Below, piece after piece: positions 26,066-38,635 of a stretch of 64,000 bases of DNA. Numbering within the stretch: the stretch's first letter is position 1; every line of letters starts with the position of its first letter. The DNA comes from Plasmodium brasilianum (Eukaryota; Apicomplexa; Aconoidasida; Haemosporida; Plasmodiidae): NCBI RefSeq assembly GCF_023973825.1, contig NC_090114.1, forward strand, positions 186,001 through 250,000. Direction: 5' to 3'. The position numbers and the translations under genes are program-made. A model generated the notes under the pieces. That model was not told where the DNA came from. It worked only from the letters and a program-made list of their open reading frames with translations, and did no database searches.

Positions 26066-26948
26066 TTAAATGTATTTCTTACTAAAGGATTTAACAATAT
26101 TATAACAACATTTACAATTATTTCCCCCTATTTTTTCATATTTTACAGTTTTTATAGAAATATAAATAAAAACTAATATACTCAAAACCATCAGAGAAAT
26201 TAAAAATATAAAAATTATATGGTACAGTGTACTTGATAAATTTGCAATCATTGTTTTTACATCTCCATAATCGCAATGTGAAACTAATGTAATCCATATA
26301 ATAAAAAGTGCTAATCCTGCAAAAATAAATAAATAATGTGGTAGAAATTCCTAAATCCCCCTTATTTTTTATTATATTTCTTTCAAACTTTTTATTAATT
26401 TCTACATTATTTATAATTATATCTATGGGACCTAAAAGGTTGAATATATTTTTTTCAAAAAAGGCATCCATTATATTAAGAATATTCTTTTTTCTCTTAG
26501 GTAATCCATTCCTTCCCTCGTTTTTAACAAAATTTCTTTTACTTTTTCTCTTCCGGTTTTAGGACCTTCACTATTTTTATATAAATCATTCCTTTCATTC
26601 TTTAATTTAGTGTATTCGTTGTCATCCGATGTAACTGCAGTTCATTTTACATTCAATCCAACCCCTGATAGCAGTCTATTAATTGTTAAACATGAATGGC
26701 CTCTAGCGAGTACGTCTTATCTGTTGATTTGCCACAGTTAGCCTAAATAAAAGAGCCTAGATATTTACAATTCATAAGAATATATATTTCTGTACTAAGA
26801 AAATGTTATTCTTAAAAATAAAATTTATAAACAAAAGAAAAAATACTAAGTAATATTATATTACCACATCGTTGTTATAAATACACACCCAAATTAAAAA
26901 AGAAAAAGTAAATATTTTAATAAAATGGAGGTACTTAGTATTTTCCAT
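26066..26948 (-). pseudogene. Exported protein pseudogene, two membrane spans
   Basis: Exon 1 at 26948..26868 is intact (27 codons, MENTKYLHFIKIFTFSFLIW..., ending Asn-Asn-Asp before a GT donor). The acceptor TTATTTAG places exon 2 at 26742. Exon 2 is broken by a TAA at 26688..26686, a TGA at 26644..26642 in the next frame, a shift in the T6 run at 26488-26493, and a shift near 26,325. Between breaks the pieces join in sense: RLLSG (export-like), KNERNDLYKNSEGPKTGREK, EILLKTREGMDYLREK, MDAFFEKNIFNLLGPIDIII, and two hydrophobic spans (LALFIIWITLV; IIFIFLISLMVLSILVFIYI). The tail is KTVKYEKIGGNNCKCC. The architecture is that of the other exported genes here, but the middle region is unlike fam-l or fam-m. 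I know no name for this family. Confidence 0.75.
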
Positions 26949-29900
26949 TATTGTATATACTAATAATATTATATGTTAATAAAAATGTTAACTATATTTT
27001 AGGTGCATCATACTATAAACGAATCTTTTTATATTACACTTGATTTTTTAAATTTCATTTTATTTTATATGTAATACACTGAATCATTCATATATAGCTC
27101 ATATTAAAAATTACACATTAAAAATAAAATTAAAATTTATTAACAATTCTTTTCGTGTAAGATTTATCATATTAAAAACAAAATAATATAATATGATGAA
27201 AAATGTTACATAAGATAAAATTAAAAATTATTCAATCCTCGCAAAAATTTTATTATTTATGTAAAAGTGAGTATAACACATAGAAATGTATACTTTTATA
27301 TATTTTAAAGCTATCTATATAGTTTTACATTGTTTCTATATAATAATTATATTTTTTACACTTCTTTTTAGCATTTCCTCCTATAGACAAATAATATTAA
27401 TTATTGGAAACAGTAAAAACAATAAAAAAAAGATATGAAATATACATGTTATTCCATGAAATGTACATTGGTGTATAACTAAAAAAATACATTTTCTTTT
27501 ATAAACTATTATATATTAAAATGAAATTCCTGGATACAAGTTATTATAAGAATTTAAGTATATTTTTAAAAGTATTGCAACATGACCGCTATATTTTTGT
27601 CCAGTGATTTTACTATATAATAATTTAAATCTAAATCAGAACAAGATTTATTACCATTTAATGGAATACTTAAAAATTCTCAATTTCAACATTATATTTG
27701 TTCCTTTTAAAAATCTTAATACCCATATAAGTGGAAATATATCAATATAAAATAAGAAAATAATGTAAAATGCTATTTAGTATAAAAATGTCGTATTCAA
27801 TTCAATAATTTCAAAAATATTTATATCCTCAAATTATTACAAACGAAAGCAATAAAAAGAATACTTATATATTTATGATATATATAAGGATGATAACATT
27901 AGTATTTATGAAAACAGAATATTTATTAATTTTTTTGAGAGAAAATACAGAAATAATTCATAATATGTTATTTTTTTTTTAAATTCATTTTAAAAAAGAA
28001 ATATAAACAATTAACATTTCCATATAGTATAAAAATTTCTTAAAACAAGAATATTATTATATATTCTGATAATTTTACTTATTGTATATTTAGAATAGAC
28101 CCGATAATAATAATAATTTTTTTTTTACTGAAAAAAATATTACAGATTGAAAAAAAAAAAAAAAAAAAATTTAGTTTACTTCTATATGTTAAAAAAATTA
28201 AAAGATAAAATTTATAAATTTAAAAAAAGAAAAATAAAATAAATAATTATTACAATTAAAATATTTTTTTTGAATTACAATGTTAAGCTGTTAAACATGA
28301 CATAACATGTTTTCATTTCATTACACGTTAAGTATATATTGTAACATTATACTTAACATTTTCTTAGGATCATTTAAACATATTATTATTTCATCTATTC
28401 CTATTTTAAATAGTTAAACTGAATTTTTCACATAAAAAAAGGTTTTATACATGTAATTCCGTAAATAAAGGAGCATGAAAGTTTTATTACGAAATAAATT
28501 ACAAAATCTTTTAAGTTCTATATTATACAACAAAAAAGTTGGTATGCTAATTTATTCATCTATTCAAACATTTTAATGAATATTTATTTTTCTCAAACCT
28601 TTTCTTTTTTACTTTTTTTATATATATATTTTTCTCTAAAGATATATAAGTTAAATTTATTTTTCCATATTGATATAATGAATAATAAAATTTTATTTAT
28701 ATAATAAATAATAAAACATTTAAAATTTTATTTATAATTTTGTCAACGAAAAAATGCAATATATAATTAAGGGCACCTAGCTGAGTTTTTACATATTATA
28801 TTTATTTATTCCTGTTGCACTTTTTTCATAAAAATAATTATATAAAATATTTTTGAATGAGAAACTTTTTTTAATTTATTGTGATTCTTATAGTTATAAT
28901 AAATTATTCTAACAATTAACATATTATAATAATAAGATATTTAAATGTCACATTTAATATGCTTTTTACCTTACATAGGTATTTAATAAATGTACTATGT
29001 AATACAATGATTTAAATATCCATAAACTTTGTAATATACTTGTCAAAGCATTGTTATCGTAATGAAATCCGGTTTTATTCAAAAACTAATATAACATAAA
29101 AAAATATTAGAATTTTTCTATAAATAAAAAACCTTTGCTTATAGATAGTAATATAAACTTTAATCGAAACTTAATGCATATGTCTCATTATAAAAATAAC
29201 TATAGTATGAGTTTTAAATTATAATTTAGATCATTCTTATATTTTTCGGAGTTTATAGAGCTATTAATATGCATCCTGTATTCCAGATTAAAAATAGATT
29301 GGATAAATTCAAATATTCAGATTTATTCTAATCATAAATAGAAATATAATATATATATTATTTTCAAAGCTTTGATAAAGCATAAAATGTAGTCATTATA
29401 TAATGCTATATGTATAACTGTAACAAATAAAATTGTTCTTCAATTACATTTTTGATATTCATGGTAATTTAGAAACATAATTTATTGTTAAACTCAAAGA
29501 TTTATTTTTCCGCTTATGCGACATAATATTAGTGTATGTTATAAATAAAGATATTTAAAAATAGCCAAAACAAAATATCATTCATAAATAATTATCACAT
29601 TTTTGAGAAAAATATAATTTTCTCTTTAAAAGTTATACATACAATATATTAATTGAATTATCATATGTATATATTTCTATGTTTCTACTGTATATATGTA
29701 CATTAATAAATATTAATGTATATATTTATTCATATGAAACTCTTAATATTATTCGACTTATCCTTGATATAATACCACTTTTAATTCTTATTTCTCCTGA
29801 ATATGTCTTTTATAATAATAATTTATGCTTCTTCAAATTAGTTTTGTATATTATATAATGTTGGAGCATATAACTTTATTAATTTCAATATTGTTCTTAA

Positions 29901-31449
29901 AACATATGATAATATACCAAATATATTTTAATACAAAATTTTATTTTCATATTAGTTCATGGATTAACACTTTTACAATTATATTTGCCATAAATCTACT
30001 TCGTATTTTCAACTATACTATTTCCAGTAATAGATCTACTAAAAATATTTCAACAAAAACATTCATACTTTAATAGATCACCAAAATGAATAACTCTTCT
30101 ACTTTAATCTATGTGCTTATACACAATAACACATATTTTACCCTTGCCCTTTATTGATATTAATTTTTCAATTGATTTATTATGTTCAAAACTAATTTAA
30201 CGCATTCACTTACTATATAATATTACATATTTTCCAGTAAAAAAATATTAACAAAAAAAGTAAGGATGTTAAATTAACTAATGTGCCTATTATTAAATGA
30301 AAAATTCAATAAATATGCAAAGCAAAATATAGAACAACCACAAATAAAATAACCACTTTGATTCATTAAATATTTATTGCTTTTCATATACATAAATATT
30401 AGGATGGGTGCTCATTCAAAAACAATTAAAAAACAATATAACTAATATTTTATGTTAAATTACATAGAGCATCCTACTATTAACCAGAAAATGTAAAGTA
30501 AAATAATGAGTAAATATAATAATATTTATATTTCATTAGGAGCATTTATATGATTAAAATTATTAAAATAAAAAATAACATTAATTACCTTTCATCTTTT
30601 ACTAATAAAATGTTATAAATGTTCTATATCTTTTTATGCTTTATAAAATTTTTTCATTATTAATTAAACAAATTATTTTATAACAATAAAAAGACAACTA
30701 AGCAAAATAAGTAAAAATTAGTTATCATATGTATGATCTGAAATTACACATATGATCTAATTAAGTTTCATTTATTTTCTTTTTTTTTTTTAATTTATTC
30801 TTAGCTCTTATAAAACAATTTTGCATTTAAGTAAAAAAAATAGTATTGTTATAAGATTGATAAAACTCACAATACATTTGTTATTTATATGCAAAAAAAT
30901 TAAATAAAAAAAAAGTATACATATATATATATATATTTATTCACTTCTTTTCTTCATACGATATACAAGACACGTATAATCGGAATTAATAAAAAAAATC
31001 GTACATTTTTTTATTACTCCAGAAAATAGCAATTTAAGAATAGAATAAGAAAAAATATATTCAAGATTACTCTTTTTATAATTTAAATATAAATTGCCAC
31101 TAATGTCAGTAAAATTATATAAATTTTGTTTTTACATATTTGTATCAAGTTACGTATATTTTTCAAAAAAATATTGTTATATAAAGAATTATATATATAA
31201 ATGACAATACTGTGATAAAATGAAAAGATAGATTAAAATAAAATGTGAATAATTTTAAAACATTCAGATTTACTAAAAAATTAAAAGTGTAACCTCTTAT
31301 TGTTGAAGTTCAAAGAACACCGTCACATGCAGATCTACCTATTAAATCTACGAATTTATAGGTATGTTTGTTATCTGTATATATAAATTAGGAAATTATA
31401 GATTTTACTTGTTATAAAAAAGTCCCCTTTGTTAAGATGGATATGCTGT
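26949..31449. other. Long intergenic stretch
   Basis: I see no gene that can be supported. Weak coding-like scraps occur at about 27,520-27,600 (+ strand, MKFLDTSYYKNLSIFLKVL to a TGA), 28,477-28,578 (+ strand, 33 codons) and 29,825-30,073 (+ strand, 82 codons, hydrophobic). None has a leader exon, splice sites or a known motif. A perfect 10-bp inverted repeat lies at 28,327-28,357. Confidence 0.5.
28327..28357. repeat. Inverted repeat, 10-bp arms
   Basis: GTTAAGTATA at 28327-28336 is matched by its exact complement TATACTTAAC at 28348-28357 with an 11-base spacer. Its role is unknown, and such palindromes can arise by chance in A+T-rich DNA. Confidence 0.5.
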
Positions 31450-32283
31450 CTAATTCAAATCACTTTTTAAACGAACTAACTTTACATATTTTACATTTTT
31501 TCTGAAGATATAAAGAAACCACACACAAAGTATAATCCATAATATGTATAACGGTGAAAGAATTTTAAGTAAAAAATTATGAGCTATCCATCCACCAAAA
31601 ATCGTAAGAATAACATATAATATAGAATATGCCACTCAAAATACTAATTGTAACATAAATATAGCAAAAAATACACGATTCTTTCTTCGTATACATTTTC
31701 CTATAAATTTAGAATCAGCCTTTTCAACTTCCCTAAATGCCTTTTCATAATTTTTATTGTTAAATAAACCTTTATTAAAATATGTATTTCCTCCCTTATA
31801 TTCAATCTATTTACCTCCCCTAGTTTGTATATAGCCTCCTCTAATATTTAATGAACATTTACATAGTTGCTTATTCTTTCATATTGTTCCCTTTTTACTA
31901 TTAGACATATACATTTTTTCACACGCTCTAAAATCTGGTATATATCCTTTCATGCATACAATGTTTGAACGCTTCTTGTTTTTATGTTCTACTAGTAATC
32001 GATAAATTCTAGTATTTAATATCCTATAAACATTGTTCTTCTGACCCAAATAATTATAAAAGGTACATTAAAAAAACCAAAGTAAATATTTATGATTTAA
32101 AAAAATAAATTATTTCGCGGTAAAAACAAATACTAATAAAAATAAAAAAAAAACAAAAAATAAATAACAAAGGTAACTTTAATTAATGATACAATACAAC
32201 GTCATTAATATTATGACATATCCTAGTTAAAAGGATAAAGGACGTAATTTTAATAAAAAGAATATTATAATTTGCTGTTTCAT
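31450..32283 (-). pseudogene. Exported protein pseudogene with a PEXEL-like site
   Basis: Exon 1 starts at 32283 (MKQQIIIFFLLK...). It has lost one base in an A run, so the leader shifts frame before reaching ...ICHNIND at the donor (32200). The expected acceptor reads TTTTTTTAA instead of TTTTTTTAG, so its AG is lost. Exon 2 from about 32067 stays in one frame to the end, with TGA at 31881..31879, TAG at 31809..31807 and TGA at 31638..31636. It retains RLLVE (canonical PEXEL), KGGNTYFNKGLFNNKNYEKA, two membrane spans, and the tail KNVKYVKLVRLKSDLN. The tail, spacing and 3' flank relate it to the 20.5 and 59.4 kb genes. The lesions hit translation, splicing and the leader, so it is a true pseudogene and not a sequencing artefact. 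Confidence 0.82.
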
Positions 32284-34488
32284 AATATAGATTTTTAATA
32301 CAGAAATACATCATTTTAAGAAAAAATTAATAATAATATAATATCCTTTTAATTTCAAAGGATACTATATCTTTTTTTACTATTTTTGTGTAAATTAATA
32401 ATATATATATAAGAAGAATATATTTTACAGCATAGAAAATGTAAGAAAACTCTAAAATTTTGTTATTAAATTTCGACCTTAGTGCAACTTATAATAAAAA
32501 ATCATTATTTGGAATAACTTTATTTGAATTAATTTATAAATATTTAAAATATATAATTTAATGATTTCACATGATATATTAATTAAATAACTATTTTATT
32601 AATCCTTTTCAAATAAAATAAAAAAAATATATATATGATCTCTTAATATTTGAAAATATTCAGATTAAATAAAAATACAATATAAATAATACAATATTAT
32701 TTATAGCAACCAAATGATATCCAATTTAACTGATATTTTCTTATTAATAATTCTTTTTTGATAAGCATTATATTTCTGAACAAATGATTATTACTGTTAT
32801 AAATATAAATTATCATAACAATAAAATCATATTAATAAAAAAGAAAAAAAGTATCGCTTTTACAAATTTTATGTTATATTAATTATGAATGTTGCATTCT
32901 TTATTATTTATTATGTATAAAAAAATCATAATTAAAGGATAATACTTAACATACGAATAAACATATATATTAAAGGGAAATAAAAGAGAGTTTTTATATT
33001 TGTATCATAACTATGAATATTACAATTTCAAAATTATTCTTGTTTATATCATTATTTCTAATTGAAAAGTTTTAAAATTTATCTACTTTATATTTTTTTA
33101 ATTAATTCATACTTTTGTATCAGATAACAAAATAAAAAATAAAATAAAATTTAAATTAAAATTCGTATAAAAATCTTGCATACAATAGTACCATATAATA
33201 GGTATTTCGAATAAAATATATTTACAATATGAATATTTTATACATCCTAATATATGTGCATAGAAAATAAAAATAAACAACAAAATAATTTTGTAAAATA
33301 TATGATTTATCAATTTTACTGCTGATATATTTTAAACAAAAAAATTATTTTTAGTTTATTCATTTAGAAATATATTATATTATTAACATGCTTAAGAGAT
33401 TGTAACTTAATGAACATTAAATAATATTTTGATAAAAATATCTTTAGCAGTAATATTTCTCTTTCTTAAGAGATTTATATTCTCGACATTTTATAATTGA
33501 CAAAAAATAATAAATTAACAAAAAATTATATACATATGAAATTAATATTATTATTTAATGTGGAACTTTCTAATTTTTTCTTCTTAAAATATAATTTTTC
33601 TGAGAAAAATTCAAGAAATTAAAAAAAAAAGAATTGTACAAAAAACAATATTAGTGCATTTATATTTATTTAAAGTAATTTCATTGTCATCCTGGTATAT
33701 CTAATATAATATATGTAGTTACGTTTAAGTTATAGAACATTTTGTCCATGTAACCTTTTTTCTCTCATTTAATATTTCTGTATATATTACAGTTTAATCC
33801 ATTTAAAATTTTATAATAATCTATGCATATGAGTTATTAAATAAATTATAAATAATAAACATACTATATAATAAAACCATGCTAAACATTTTCTTATAAA
33901 TACAGTATTTCCTTTTAGAAACATTCATTGTTTATAAGCATTATTTTCTGCCTCCTTTTTAAAAAATTGTTATTTATTTCTGTAGATCATTTATATTTTA
34001 TCTAAATTAATAAATCATAAATATACAGTTTAATTTCCTCTGAACAAATTTAATTCTTTCCATATTAAGTATATATATATATAGTTATACTGTGTTCTTA
34101 TATAAATACATATCAATAAATTTTACTATTCTTATATTTCATATATATTTAAGAAATAAATCTATTCATAATTAGTACATAAAAATAAAAATGTTAAATA
34201 TAATATCATATTTCAATTTTCAAAAAATTATTTTCATATTTATACTAACTTTATATTTCTATATGCACAAAAAATAAAATAATCGTTTAAATGCCGAATT
34301 TTTTATTGTGTGTAATTATTTGTTTTTATGTTTCATATATAATTTACATATAGAAACCTATATTTTTTCCCTCTTAAAAAAGAAATGTTTAATATTATTT
34401 CCTTTTCTATAATATAATATACAAATTGAATTTTTTGTTATTTCTGGAAAATATCCATAATTGTACTAATACATAAGGTCATTTAATT
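32284..34488. other. Intergenic DNA
   Basis: 5' flank of the pseudogene at 31.5 kb and A+T-rich sequence without coding signal. Confidence 0.6.
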
Positions 34489-34960
34489 TATTCAGAAAAA
34501 TGTGATAGACTATATGACAGTCATATAAATATATGTACAGTACAAAATAAAAATTAGTTTTGTACATAACTGCAAAACTTTAAAAACTCGTATGGTTCTT
34601 ATAAAGTTCTTAATGTCGTACAAAAGAGTAACATTCTTAAAATACGTTAATACACTATATGAAACTATTGAATATTGGTGTATTTCCCTTCCTGAAAAAA
34701 ACTCAGTAGAGAAATCACTATTACAAGAAGAAAAACCTTATGTTTTTACTGGACATGTATTTATATCTTTATTTCCAGTAATTACATAAATATTTATCGG
34801 AATATGTTATATATTTATTTTTTCTAAAACTTTAAATTATTTTACTTAAAAACGAGCATTTTATTATAGAATTCCTGTAATTTATCATAATGAGGAATTG
34901 CTGATCTGATGGAGTTTCATCCATAAACATTTTATTTTTTTTTATAATAATTTACTTAAT
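34489..34960 (+). pseudogene. Decayed coding fragment, family unknown
   Basis: G+C content rises here, and the + strand reads as protein in pieces. SEKCDRLYDSHINICTVQNK is followed by a stop. A 65-codon open stretch (34592..34789) contains YVNTLYETIEYWCISLPEKN and ends in a hydrophobic VFTGHVFISLFPVIT. After a TAA in the same frame, a further hydrophobic run (IFIGICYIFIF) follows, then IPVIYHNEELLI before a TGA. Cys, Trp and Pro codons are rare in the intergenic DNA, so this is probably real coding descent. A pir fragment is possible but unproven. Confidence 0.4.
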
Positions 34961-35399
34961 TTGAGCTTATTTCTTTGTCTCCAATAAGAAAATATACAAA
35001 GATGTTGAACATTCTGTAAATAATAAGTTAATATTATGATAGCATACATTGTATTACATTTCATACTTTACAAAATTCTAATTTATATATGTTCTAAAAT
35101 AGATATATTTGTTCTCATAATATACTTTCGTAAACACGTTAACTGAATTGTATTTAAAAAAAAATACAAAAAAGCAAAAATTATAAAATAAATTTATTTA
35201 ATAATAATATTGAAAAATCATAGAATATTGTCTAGTATTAAACTACAAGAACTATAGAAACTTCTTACATAAAGACATATATTAGCTATTTTAGCAAAGT
35301 AAGAAAAACAAATTAAAATTAAAAAAAAATAATTTGCGGGAAATTTATATTTCCATAATAGGAAGAGAAGGTATAAAAACACATTAACGATAATTAAAT

Positions 35400-36540
35400 A
35401 ACATTAAAGTTATTACACACGCTTAACATAGTTACGATATATAATATTTATTATGAAAAATTAATCTATATAATATATATATAAGGAATATTCAGTAAAA
35501 TAAATATGTAGAACCCTATCATTAGGTAAAGAAAAAAATAACATTTTCATTGTATTTTCTAAAAACTAGTAATTACAAAAAAAATATTATATATTAACGA
35601 AGAATTAATAAAAATATAATAATTTTTATACTTTCTTAGTTAAAATGACTGATATGTGATTAAATGAGCAATCATATTTTGAAAAACAAGCTCTATAATT
35701 ATATGACATGATATTAAACATATTATATATAGAACGAAAATATGTAATCCAGTAAAATTAAATGACACTAATTAAACACAAAAATATATATCACTTATTT
35801 CAAATTACGATAAAATGGATAAATGTAATTTATTTTATATTCAGTTCAAACAAATATAAAATAAGATATTTTTATAGCATGATGTAACTCTATATTCATC
35901 CGTATAAGTATATACGTAAAACTAAAATATATTTAGCATCAAAACATATTTATTTTATTTTAAGCATATATTATTCTTTAAATACGTATTCCATATTATA
36001 ATATACTCACATTAATGAAATGTAGTATGAAATTATATGAACTATAAATTTAAATAACTTAAATACCTTTTTTTATAATATATACAACACTTCATACATT
36101 AGACATTTTTACATATTAAATAAAAAAAAAAAGAAGAATTTTTTATTTAAGGAACTATTATTTGTTATTTAAAGAACTATGTTTTCTTAAATATTATTAC
36201 ATTTACGTATATTTATGTTTTTAATTACTTTTTATGCATTCAACATTACTATTAAATTATATTATGTTATTAATATATATATTCAATATATCAATTTTAA
36301 TAATGTATGTTATATTTTTAATAAGTAAATAAATAAATAATAAATTTTTAGTTTCATGAAAAAATCCTCAATGATTCATATTAAATATTTATTATTTTAA
36401 AATAAATGTAATAAATAAATTGCAGTGTCATACAATAATTTTCATCATATACCTAAACAATATAATACAAAATATATCAAAGAAAAATAAATTTTTACGA
36501 ATATTTTTAAAATGTTAAATAAATAAAATATAAACAATTT
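35400..36540 (+). repeat. Segmental duplication B, copy 2 (non-coding)
   Basis: Diverged copy of about 690-1850, with the landmarks given there. Together with duplication A copy 2, it fills most of the gap between 35 and 39 kb. Confidence 0.6.
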
Positions 36541-36997
36541 CGTATAAACATAATATAATAATATTTCTTTATTATTTCTTTTTTTTCTAATTTCAGTTTT
36601 ATCAACTATAATTTCATTCTACTTAAATTTTGTCTAAAAATATTCAAAATTTATTTACTTAACTCTTTGAATTTATTTTCCTAAGAGAATTAGAAAAAAA
36701 AATATATTACAAAATTATATCTATGAAATACTAAATAAACCTAATACAAAAAAAAACTTGAATTGAAAGTATATTTCCGAAAATACAAAAAAAAAAAAGA
36801 AAAATTTAATGCACATTAATAATATAAAAAACTTTTGAAAAAAAAAATATATATCTAAAAAAATATATTACTCATTAATTTATTTTTTTTCTGTATATAT
36901 ATCATTCTTTTTGTACTATAGATATCATCATAAATCAGTAGTACAAATCATATAGTGCGAAAACGCTTTTTGGCACTATATTATTAGAATCGCTGAA

Positions 36998-37000
<3 letters not shown>

Positions 37001-37042
<42 letters not shown>
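37001..37042. repeat. (AT)n microsatellite, about 42 bp
   Basis: The longest pure AT run in the window. It lies at the left edge of duplication A copy 2 and could have helped the duplication or be a later expansion. Confidence 0.9.
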
Positions 37043-37045
<3 letters not shown>

Positions 37046-37875
37046 TCTCATAGTAGGAATTAACCGAAACTATTGTCAATTTATTATACTAAATAAAAAA
37101 TTTATATATTTTTAATAACATAAAAGTAAAACAATATGCTAAATAGTTATATGTTGTAAACAGAGTTTTTATTAATTACTTAATATCAATTTATGTATAA
37201 AATTAATACAATATATAATATAAATGTATGTAATATATTATAATTTTGTTACTATTATATTATATAATTCTTCTCCTTATTCATTAATAATTTTTATCAA
37301 AAATAATTTTAAAAAACATTTCAGTAGGATAACTAGTAGATAATTCATAAACATTTTTTATTATACAATTTCCAAATAAAGAGTTTAATAAAAAAGTTTT
37401 TATAAATTTATTTTGTACTTGTATGCTTAAAATTATTTTATTATTAAAATTTTATTTTTTGTTATATTCTTATTAATACAATATTTCAACCATATATGAT
37501 ATACATATATATGTGTTTATTTGAAACAAATTGTTTACGTGACGAATAGTAATTTTAATACTACCATATCTTGTAAACACTTATTAAATCTTGTTTTATT
37601 TGGATAATATGAATAAATAATATTTTATATAAAACGATTACTCAAATATTTTTTTTTATTTATATTATTTTTTATTCTTCAGTGTGCTCTAGAATTATGT
37701 GAACTCTAAAACATAACCTAAAGATTTTTCATATTGACAAAATATAAAAATTAAAACAAAAAATAAATCAACAATATACTCGTTATTATAGAAGATATAT
37801 ATTTTTAATATATAAATTATTGCAAGCGTTTTGATAACTTGACAAAATTTTATTATAAAACAAGATATAAATAAT

Positions 37876-38635
37876 ATGCATGTTTCTTTTACCAAAGCTA
37901 TTATTTTTTTTATTCTAATATGGACATTCATATATTCGGATCAGCATCCTACAAATTGTACTTAAAATGCATATATTCTTCATTGTCATTCTATCTGTTT
38001 TTGCGTAGAAAAATGTTTTATTAATGTATTATATAAATATACTATATATTTATATTGAATAAATGTACCTTTATTTTTAGGTAATCATAAGTGATAAAAC
38101 ATAGAATGAAGAATACAAACGAACTAATACATTAAATATAAGACATAGCAGTTTATTAAATATTGAATCAAGTATAGAGAAAGAACATAAATATAAAACG
38201 TTAAAAAATTGAATATATGGTCTAATAAACAAAAACAATGGTTCAAAGAACTTTCAACATAATTCAAAAAATAAATCTCATACCTTAAAACATAATAACC
38301 TTGAAAAACATATAAATCCACCAAAACTATAAAAAAAGGTACACTAAAAAAAAAAATTAAGTTTAATCCTAGTGAGCTCAAACAATAAACACGGATCTGT
38401 TAAATTTAAATATATAGTTAAAACATTTTTATATTTAACAAAAAAACATAAAGTATTTTCTACAGCTATATACTTCACAAATTTGTATATGATATTATAT
38501 ATATTTTTTAGTGTAATTATATATATTATTAAAATGTCTTATGATTCACAACTTTTTAGCAATCTTTATAGTGTTTTAACGGAGATTCATTCACAGATTT
38601 ATAATAATTCTTTTTTAAATATATATATAATATAA
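37876..38635 (+). pseudogene. Exported protein pseudogene (paralogue of the 18.2 kb one)
   Basis: Exon 1 at 37876..37944 (MHVSFTKAIIFFILIWTFIY..., 23 codons) matches the leader of the 18.2 kb pseudogene, but the donor GT is replaced by CATCCT. Exon 2 follows TTATTTTTAG at 38081 and aligns with the relative (ISD, NEE, TLN, LL and K-rich blocks at the same spacing), with TAG at the 8th codon, a TGA, and a TAA after NPPKL. A shifted frame (38372..38635) then carries KHGSVKFKYIVKTF and a membrane span (FTNLYMILYIFFSVIIYII). Against its paralogue it has lost the donor as well as frame, so the two decayed largely independently. Function unknown. Confidence 0.7.

Noticed and set aside
37695..38381. 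Minus-strand frames at 37695-37931 and 38124-38381
   Set aside because: They overlap the plus-strand pseudogene whose leader and exon match the 18.2 kb paralogue, so the minus frames are shadows.
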